A DNA stretch of 7,111 bases, from positions 1-7,111 of the forward strand of contig JAITJK010000237.1 in the NCBI GenBank assembly GCA_031278935.1, read 5' to 3'. The notes beneath the pieces are model-generated. The model did no database searches. It had not been told where the DNA came from and saw only the letters and a program-made list of their open reading frames with translations. Source of the stretch: Spirochaetaceae bacterium (GTDB taxonomy: Bacteria; Spirochaetota; Spirochaetia; Treponematales; Breznakiellaceae). Both the position numbers and the translations under genes were made by a program. Positions 1-4,668 of the stretch are shown here, piece after piece; position 1 is the first letter of the stretch; every line of letters begins with the position of its first letter.

Positions 1-35
1 TTATTAGTCTAGGCCTTAATGTTTCAGAAGGCAAC

Positions 36-99
36 AAAAAAATATTTTTTTTCTATAGCCCCAGTCCCCAACAGCCGATAGTCCCGCCAGAGGGGGCGG
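36..99. promoter_or_regulatory. argJ upstream region: A/T palindrome and GC hairpin
   Basis: Bases 36-51 form a perfect palindrome of seven A, TA and seven T. Bases 84-88 (CCGCC) and 95-99 (GGCGG) can form a 5-bp hairpin with a 6-base loop, followed by a short run of T after CCAA. The hairpin could end transcription from an unseen upstream gene or lie in the argJ leader. I could not identify a convincing -35/-10 pair or an arginine-repressor (ARG box) site here. The structures are seen directly; their role is a guess. Confidence 0.25.
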
Positions 100-117
100 C
101 CAATTTTATCTCTAATC

Positions 118-131
118 AAGGAAAAGGAAAG
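118..131 (+). promoter_or_regulatory. ribosome binding site of argJ
   Basis: A purine-rich run, AAGGAAAAGGAAAG, ends four bases before the ATG at 136. The second AGG core lies about 8 bases from the start, which fixes that ATG as the argJ start. Confidence 0.75.
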
Positions 132-135
132 AACC

Positions 136-1359
136 ATGAAACGTATAGACCAGGGGGTTTGCGCGCCCCAAGGATTTTTGGCCGGAGGGATCCGCTGCGG
201 CATCAAGGGAGGGTCCGCCAAACGAGACCTGGCCCTGGTGTATTCCACCGCCCCTTGTGCGTCGGCGGCGCTGTTTACCACTAACCGGGTGAAGGCCGCC
301 AGCATAGGGGTCAGTCAGGAACATCTGGCCAAAGGCTCGGTCCGGGGGGTTATCGCTAATTCCGGCAATGCCAACGCCTGTACCGGAGCCCAGGGTATGG
401 CTGCGGCCCGGCGCATGGCGGAACTGGCCGGGGAAGCCCTAGACATCAGCCCGGAACAGATGGCCGTAGCCTCCACCGGCGTCATCGGCGTACCCCTGCC
501 CATCGAAACTATTGCCGCAGGAATGCCCGCCCTCAAGGCGGCCCTCCGCGCCGATGCCCAGGGCCACGAGGCGGCCCTGGAAGCCATCATGACCACGGAT
601 ACCCGCAAAAAAGCCGGAGCCCTGGAAATCGACCTCGCCGGAACCCCGGTACGCCTGGGGGGTATGGTTAAAGGTTCGGGGATGATTCACCCTAACCTGG
701 GAACCATGCTCTGCTTCATCACCACCGACGCCTGCATCTCCCCCGAATGTTTGGATGCCGCCCTGAGACGGGCGGTGCAGCGCTCCTTTAACCGGGTTAC
801 CGTGGATGGCGACACCTCTACCAATGACATGGTCCTCCTCCTAGCCAATGGCCAGGCCCGTAATTCCCGCATTCACCGCCCCGGGCCAGAAGAAGCGGCT
901 TTCCGCGAGGCCCTGGAAAGCCTTTGCATAGCCCTGGCCCGAGACATGGCCCGGGACGGCGAGGGAGCCACCAAACTGCTCACCGTTACGGTACGGGGGA
1001 CTTGGGATGAAGAAAGCGCCGCCCTTCTTGCCAAGTCCGTAGCCTCCTCAAGCCTGGTTAAAGCCGCCTGTTTTGGGGCTGACGCAAACTGGGGCCGGGT
1101 GCTGTGCGCCCTGGGCTACGCAGGACTTGCCTTCGATCCCCATGAGGTGGCCGTAGCCTTTGCAAGCCCCGCAGGGCAGCTTCAGGTCTGTCGCCAGGGT
1201 ATGGGCCTCCCCTTTTCCGAGGAAAAGGCAAAAGAGATCCTCCTCGCCGATTCCATCGAGATTATCATCACCCTGGGTCAGGGCCCTGGGGAAGCCCAAG
1301 TCTGGGGCTGCGATCTCTCTTACGAATACGTAAAAATCAACGGCGACTACCGCTCCTAG
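136..1359 (+). CDS. argJ: Bifunctional ornithine acetyltransferase / N-acetylglutamate synthase
   Basis: ArgJ moves the acetyl group from N-acetylornithine to glutamate, giving ornithine and N-acetylglutamate in the cyclic arginine pathway. Bifunctional versions also make N-acetylglutamate from acetyl-CoA. It acts in the cytoplasm as cleaved alpha and beta chains. The 407 residues match the usual family length. Visible marks are the oxyanion-hole region ASTGVIG (112-118, T114-G115) and the self-cleavage site KGSGMIHPNLGTML (179-192), where T190 is the expected nucleophile at the new beta-chain N-terminus. DGDTSTND (224-231), DGEGATK (274-280) and the C-terminal YVKINGDYRS (398-407) are also present. 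The cleavage site reads GTML where ATML is common; the threonine is kept. The start has a good ribosome site. No other arg gene lies within view downstream, so it may be transcribed alone or end an operon. Whether it is bifunctional or monofunctional cannot be told from sequence alone. Confidence 0.96.
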   Translation: MKRIDQGVCAPQGFLAGGIRCGIKGGSAKRDLALVYSTAPCASAALFTTNRVKAASIGVSQEHLAKGSVRGVIANSGNANACTGAQGMAAARRMAELAGEALDISPEQMAVASTGVIGVPLPIETIAAGMPALKAALRADAQGHEAALEAIMTTDTRKKAGALEIDLAGTPVRLGGMVKGSGMIHPNLGTMLCFITTDACISPECLDAALRRAVQRSFNRVTVDGDTSTNDMVLLLANGQARNSRIHRPGPEEAAFREALESLCIALARDMARDGEGATKLLTVTVRGTWDEESAALLAKSVASSSLVKAACFGADANWGRVLCALGYAGLAFDPHEVAVAFASPAGQLQVCRQGMGLPFSEEKAKEILLADSIEIIITLGQGPGEAQVWGCDLSYEYVKINGDYRS

Positions 1360-1700
1360 GGGTATAGCAACCTATTGTTTCAACCTATACAAGTACCTGG
1401 TTTACGGGGGCTTAACCGGGTCTTGGGGTTCCGTCAAGGGGACGTGGCGGCGTAATATCCGGGAAATAACCCTACCAGTCTGATAGGCGCCGCGGCGGGT
1501 ATCCTTACAGTGGCCTTTCTCACTGGTGGATGCTGAAAAAACTCGCTCATATCACCCCGGCTGATCCGCTGTAACTATAGGGGGCTTTTATGGTTTCCTT
1601 AGAAACGCTTCTGCATAAGGGTTGGGGAGATTTTACATAGGTTTCCCCTAGAGAAGGGTAATTTTTATCATTTTTATTGAACAAATGAAAGTTTTCCTAG
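1360..1700. other. Non-coding stretch with clustered inverted repeats
   Basis: No gene is supported between argJ and the promoter near 1701. The GC-rich first part has several local hairpins. GTATAG/CTATAC pairs 1362-1367 with 1385-1390. An 8-bp stem pairs 1395-1402 with 1414-1421. A 5-bp stem pairs 1428-1432 with 1439-1443, and a 6-bp GC stem pairs 1447-1452 with 1488-1493. A 7-bp plus 5-bp hairpin with a small internal loop spans 1498-1534. An 8-base direct repeat, CAACCTAT, occurs at 1368-1375 and 1381-1388. From about 1580 the sequence turns AT-rich; a weak hairpin at 1646-1658 is followed by TAATTTTT and could be a poor terminator. I compared it from memory with 6S, tmRNA, RNase P, SRP and common riboswitches and recognised none. 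It may be a structured RNA or decayed sequence. Confidence 0.5.
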
Positions 1701-1709
1701 TATTATAAT
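1677..1709 (+). promoter_or_regulatory. Likely sigma-70 promoter for the galactokinase-surE unit
   Basis: TTGAAC at 1677-1682 resembles a -35 box. TATTAT at 1701-1706 follows with an 18-base spacer. An exact TATAAT also occurs at 1704-1709, but its spacing from TTGAAC is 21 bases, which is long. Either reading puts the transcript start near 1712-1717, giving a leader of roughly 125 bases before the ATG at 1840. This is the most AT-rich part of the gap. The assignment is from consensus matching only. Confidence 0.5.
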
Positions 1710-1761
1710 AATACGGTTTTTTAGTCATAGGAAGTTATGCGAACAGTCGATTTTTTCACGC

Positions 1762-1788
1762 CTATCCCCCATACACTTCGAGGGATGG
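1762..1788 (+). promoter_or_regulatory. Hairpin in the leader of the galactokinase gene
   Basis: CTATCCC (1762-1768) can pair with GGGATGG (1782-1788), a 7-bp stem with one U-G pair and a 13-base loop. It lies inside the inferred leader about 50 bases before the start codon. No T-run follows, so it is not a classical terminator. A regulatory role is possible but not shown. Confidence 0.3.
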
Positions 1789-1839
1789 CGGACTTTTAGG
1801 CTAAAACACCGGCAAACTATATGATGAAGGTTGTAATAT

Positions 1840-3003
1840 ATGTGGGACATCGGTCATATCCATCGTAAAGAATACGAGATAGACACGGACCGAGCCGAAC
1901 CGATGGTGGTCGCCGAAGCGCCCGGCCGGGTTCATTATCTGGGTGAACATGGAGAGCCCAAGGCGGGTTTATTCCTCTCTTCCGCTATTGACCGGTACAT
2001 TCGGGTGGCGGTGAGCCCCCGGAAAGACAGTTCCCTCCGGTTTTATGCGGCAAACCTGGGGGAACGGAAACGAACTACCTTGGTGAATCTTAAGTATAAA
2101 CGGGAAGACCGGTGGGCCAACTATATCAAGGTGGGGATTCACATCTTCGCCCGGCTGGGGTATCCGGTCAAGGGACTGAATTTTACCCTCCAAGGAGATA
2201 TTCCCCAACATATTGGCCTTGCGTCGTCATCGGCCATAGAAGTAGCCGCTGCGGTGGCTCTGCGGGGATTTTTCCAGGTGCCCCTAAGGGATGAGGAGCT
2301 TTTAGACCAGCTTATACTTTCAGACGCCGCCTTTTTCGAGGAACATACCAATCCGATTGATTATGTCATTGCCTTAAGGGCCAGGGCCGATGAGTTTCTG
2401 CTGGTGGATGAAACCACCTTGGAAGTAAGGCGGATCCCCTCCAGTATTTCCGGGTACCAGCTCCTCATCATGGACTCCCGGGTGCCCCGCATGGGAGTAC
2501 AAGAAGAGTTGCAAGAGCGGCGGCAGGATATAAAAAAGGGTCTGACCTTGCTCTCTCAAAAAAAGGAAGGAGCCAGTTTTCGGAATTTTGTTACCGCAGA
2601 CCTGATTGAATCTATGGGGGATCTTCCCGAAGAAATCCGGCGGCGCAGTATGCATATCATCCAGGAGCTGAGGCGGGTGTATAACGCGGAAGAAGCCCTG
2701 ACCAAGACGGATCTTCCGGCCCTTTCCAAGATTATCTTCCATTCCCATGAAAGCCTTCGGGATTTGTATGAAGTCTCTTGTCCGGAAATCGATTGGCTGG
2801 TGAAACGGGCCCAGGAAATCGACGGCGTTCTGTGTTCCCGGATGACCGGCCAGGGTTTTGGAGGTTGCACCTATATCATCATTAAAGAAGAAGCTATCGA
2901 AGAATACCGGCGGCGACTGGATGATTATGAGCGGATCTTCGGCTTTCATCCCGTGCTGTACGCAGTTAGACTTGCCGCAGGAAGCCGGCTCCTCCCGGCC
3001 TAA
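1840..3003 (+). CDS. Galactokinase-family GHMP sugar kinase with altered sugar-binding motif
   Basis: This cytoplasmic kinase belongs to the GHMP superfamily and is closest to galactokinase, which makes galactose 1-phosphate from galactose and ATP. Its 387 residues fit the family. Motif 1 is EAPGRVHYLGEH (26-37), the counterpart of the galactokinase signature. Motif 2 is the ATP-binding loop IGLASSSAIEVA (125-136). D174 in NPIDYVIAL is the likely catalytic base. HSHESLRDLYEVSCPEID (301-318) is strongly galactokinase-like, and motif 3 is RMTGQGFGGC (334-343). Oddly, the usual EHTDY reads EHGEP (36-40), so the sugar-contacting Asp is replaced by Glu and the Thr and Tyr are lost. The substrate could therefore be galactose, N-acetylgalactosamine or another sugar, and I leave the symbol blank. 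GAAGG at 1826-1830, nine bases upstream, supports this start; the next in-frame ATG (1903) has no ribosome site. No galT or galE is adjacent; surE follows after 15 bases. Confidence 0.88.
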   Translation: MWDIGHIHRKEYEIDTDRAEPMVVAEAPGRVHYLGEHGEPKAGLFLSSAIDRYIRVAVSPRKDSSLRFYAANLGERKRTTLVNLKYKREDRWANYIKVGIHIFARLGYPVKGLNFTLQGDIPQHIGLASSSAIEVAAAVALRGFFQVPLRDEELLDQLILSDAAFFEEHTNPIDYVIALRARADEFLLVDETTLEVRRIPSSISGYQLLIMDSRVPRMGVQEELQERRQDIKKGLTLLSQKKEGASFRNFVTADLIESMGDLPEEIRRRSMHIIQELRRVYNAEEALTKTDLPALSKIIFHSHESLRDLYEVSCPEIDWLVKRAQEIDGVLCSRMTGQGFGGCTYIIIKEEAIEEYRRRLDDYERIFGFHPVLYAVRLAAGSRLLPA

Positions 3004-3018
3004 GGAAAGAGAAGGCCC

Positions 3019-3789
3019 ATGAATCTCCTTATAACCAATGATGACGGCATTGCCGGGGAGGGCTTACTCCGCTTGGCAGAAGCCCTGCGCGCTCAGGGAC
3101 GGCATCGTATTGTGATGGTAGCCCCAGAGTCAAACCGTTCTGGGTTTTCCCATAGTCTCTCGTTTTTATCTAGCCCCCTTTGTCTCACCCCTCAAGGGAC
3201 GGATACCTGGGCCTGTTCCGGGACCCCCGCGGACTGTGTCCTGGCTGCCGTACTGGGGCTCCTCCCGGTTCAGCCCGAACTCGTGGTATCAGGCATCAAC
3301 AAAGGAGCGAATATGGGGACGGACATCATCTATTCCGGTACCGCTGCAGCGGCCCGTCAAGGGGCCCTGGCGCATCTGCCCTCCGTAGCTCTTTCCTTGG
3401 CCGGGGAGGGTGTCTTCTACTGGGAGCCTGCGGTTTCCTTCGTGGCGGAACATTTGGATGCCTGGCTTGCCCTATGGAAGGCGGATACCTTCATCAATGT
3501 AAACCTGCCCAATACACCCGGTGCTCCTTTAGGTATACGGACAACCTTCCCTTCCCGACGGACCTACCAGGACCGAGTGTCGGTCTTTGACGCCCCAGAC
3601 GGCAAGAAATATGGGTTTATACAATCCGGACCGGTCTTGACCGAAGCGGAAACCGGTTCAGACGCAGATGCAGTTTCCCAAAACTACGCCTCCCTAAGCC
3701 CTATCTTCTTGCACCCCGTGGTAAGTCGGTATCTCTGTCCTGATGCGCCGGAATACGCCTCGGTATCCCTGGGTCCCGCTTCAAAATAA
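3019..3789 (+). CDS. surE: 5'/3'-nucleotidase SurE
   Basis: SurE is a metal-dependent phosphatase that removes phosphate from nucleoside 5'- and 3'-monophosphates and, in some species, short polyphosphate. It is linked to stationary-phase survival and acts in the cytoplasm. The 256 residues match the family. The N-terminal ITNDDG (5-10) supplies metal ligands D8 and D9. SNRSG (38-42) supplies S41, and SGINKGANMGTDIIYSGT (91-108) holds N94 and the conserved Gly/Ser-rich active-site loop; GTPADCV (68-74) is also typical. The C-terminal part, which makes the dimer arm in known structures, is less conserved and retains no obvious extra domain. A strong ribosome site, GAGAAGG at 3009-3015, lies 3 bases before the ATG. 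The gene begins 15 bases after the kinase stop, so the two are probably cotranscribed. In many bacteria surE instead sits beside pcm or rpoS; neither is here. Confidence 0.95.
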   Translation: MNLLITNDDGIAGEGLLRLAEALRAQGRHRIVMVAPESNRSGFSHSLSFLSSPLCLTPQGTDTWACSGTPADCVLAAVLGLLPVQPELVVSGINKGANMGTDIIYSGTAAAARQGALAHLPSVALSLAGEGVFYWEPAVSFVAEHLDAWLALWKADTFINVNLPNTPGAPLGIRTTFPSRRTYQDRVSVFDAPDGKKYGFIQSGPVLTEAETGSDADAVSQNYASLSPIFLHPVVSRYLCPDAPEYASVSLGPASK

Positions 3790-3868
3790 CCCGAAGACGG
3801 GGAGATTTCACTGAAGAAATTCCGAATTTTGCTAGATAATTATATATAGAGGAGTCGATTGTACAATC
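3790..3868 (+). promoter_or_regulatory. Candidate promoter and 12-bp palindrome before the TPR gene
   Basis: The spacer after surE begins with a small CCCG/CGGG hairpin (3790-3793 with 3798-3801) that has no T-run. An AT-rich block at 3837-3848 contains TATATA hexamers that could serve as a -10 box, but the matching -35 position is poor (TTCCGA at 3820-3825). Just downstream, GATTGTACAATC (3857-3868) is a perfect palindrome placed where an operator would overlap the transcript start. This would give the TPR pair its own regulated promoter. The palindrome is seen; the promoter and operator roles are inferred. Confidence 0.35.
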
Positions 3869-3945
3869 TGGTCTTCCGGTATCTTTATCTGGACAGGTAT
3901 GGTTAGATGAGAAGGCTCTTAAGCAGTGCTCACAAGAAGGAGCGC

Positions 3946-3953
3946 AAGGGGGA
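3946..3953 (+). promoter_or_regulatory. ribosome binding site choosing the TPR gene start
   Basis: AAGGGGGA ends five bases before ATG 3959 and eight before ATG 3962. A second SD-like run, AGAAGGAG (3935-3942), is too far from these ATGs and lies downstream of the alternative GTG at 3926, so it cannot serve that GTG. This favours the ATG pair over the GTG. Confidence 0.6.
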
Positions 3954-3958
3954 CTATT

Positions 3959-4666
3959 ATGATGGTAACGGCAACCCGTACGGAAACATTACAAGAAGGG
4001 ATTCGCCTTTTTAAGCTCAAACGCTGGGATATGGCCTTGCGGATATTTCAACAATTAGAGAGCAATACCGAAGAAGATTCTTACCTAAGTACCGAAATTG
4101 CCTACTATTTGGGGCTTTGTTATACCAAACTGGGACGTTTCGACGATGCGCTGTTCTGGCTGGAACAGGTCGTAAAGGCTGAATCTAATATCATGCGGGT
4201 ATATCAATGCCGTTTGACCTTGGCCTATATTTACGTAATTACAGAACGGGCGAAAATGGCGGAATTTGAGCTGGACCGGCTTTCAGAAATCGGCTTTGAG
4301 TCGGTACAGCTCTATACGGTCTTGGCCTATTCGGCCTGTTCCGAGCAGCAGTACCAAAAAGCCGTGGAATTATATGCCAAAGCCCTGCAATTAGATAATA
4401 CCAATGCCACGGCCATGAATGGCTTGGGCTATATCTTGGTGGATAAGGCCTTGAATGTAGAGCAGGGGCTGGTGTTATGCAAGAAAGCGGTGGACCTGAA
4501 TCCCGACAATGCGGCCTACCTTGATTCCTTAGGCTGGGCCTATTTCAAGCATGGGGATACCGGCGAAGCGAAAGCCTGGCTACGCCGGGCTTTGGGGATA
4601 GCCTCCCTGGAATCCCAGCAGCAGGAAATCCGCAAGCACATCCGCCACGTGGCGGGAGAGACTTAA
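3959..4666 (+). CDS. TPR-repeat protein, cytoplasmic, function unknown
   Basis: The product (235 residues from ATG 3959) is built almost wholly of tetratricopeptide repeats, helical pairs that bind other proteins. I count six units at roughly residues 11-36, 47-77, 82-111, 118-148, 151-183 and 187-217. The clearest cores are YYLGLCYTKLGRFDDALFWL (49-68), KAVELYAKALQLD (134-146) and YLDSLGWAYFKHGDTGEAKA (187-206). There is no signal peptide, membrane segment or enzymatic motif. A frame-compatible GTG at 3926 would add 11 residues but lacks a ribosome site; ATG 3962 is an equally possible start. The stop codon TAA at 4664-4666 shares its last base with the ATG of the next gene (TAATG), so translation of the two is probably coupled. 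That suggests an adaptor or assembly role for the downstream exported protein, but no function can be named. Confidence 0.85.
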   Translation: MMVTATRTETLQEGIRLFKLKRWDMALRIFQQLESNTEEDSYLSTEIAYYLGLCYTKLGRFDDALFWLEQVVKAESNIMRVYQCRLTLAYIYVITERAKMAEFELDRLSEIGFESVQLYTVLAYSACSEQQYQKAVELYAKALQLDNTNATAMNGLGYILVDKALNVEQGLVLCKKAVDLNPDNAAYLDSLGWAYFKHGDTGEAKAWLRRALGIASLESQQQEIRKHIRHVAGET

Positions 4667-4668
4667 TG
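4651..4668 (+). promoter_or_regulatory. TAATG stop-start overlap with internal ribosome site
   Basis: GGCGGGAGAG (4651-4660) inside the end of the TPR gene lies five bases before the next ATG (4666), which overlaps the TAA stop by one base. This layout is typical of translational coupling and supports the 4666 start. Confidence 0.7.

Noticed and set aside
439..690. Antisense open frames within argJ
   Set aside because: They are opposite an intact, motif-complete argJ and show no start signals or family resemblance.
1593..1606. GTTTC-CTTA-GAAAC hairpin as a terminator for argJ
   Set aside because: The stem is only 5 bp and is followed by a mixed sequence, not a T-run.
2374..2949. 191-residue open frame on the - strand inside the galactokinase gene
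   Set aside because: It is a mirror of the well-supported kinase gene, has no recognisable motif and no independent ribosome site, and is explained by codon bias of the sense strand.
3180..3590. 136-residue open frame on the + strand inside surE
   Set aside because: It lies in another frame of an intact surE with all catalytic motifs; its Gly/Ser/Arg-rich translation looks like a frame shadow.
3859..3906. TTG-started 15-residue frame with GAGGAG (3849-3854) just upstream, a possible leader peptide
   Set aside because: The spacing of four bases is short, the start is TTG, and the frame overlaps a palindrome; there is no regulatory codon run. It is too weak to annotate.
3926..3958. GTG start at 3926 extending the TPR protein by 11 residues
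   Set aside because: The SD-like runs lie downstream of it and the extension is basic and unlike a TPR helix; ATG 3959 has a better ribosome site.
3907..4014. 35-residue frame starting at ATG 3907 and running into the TPR gene in another frame
   Set aside because: It overlaps the TPR gene start, has no good ribosome site and no recognisable motif; it is most likely chance.
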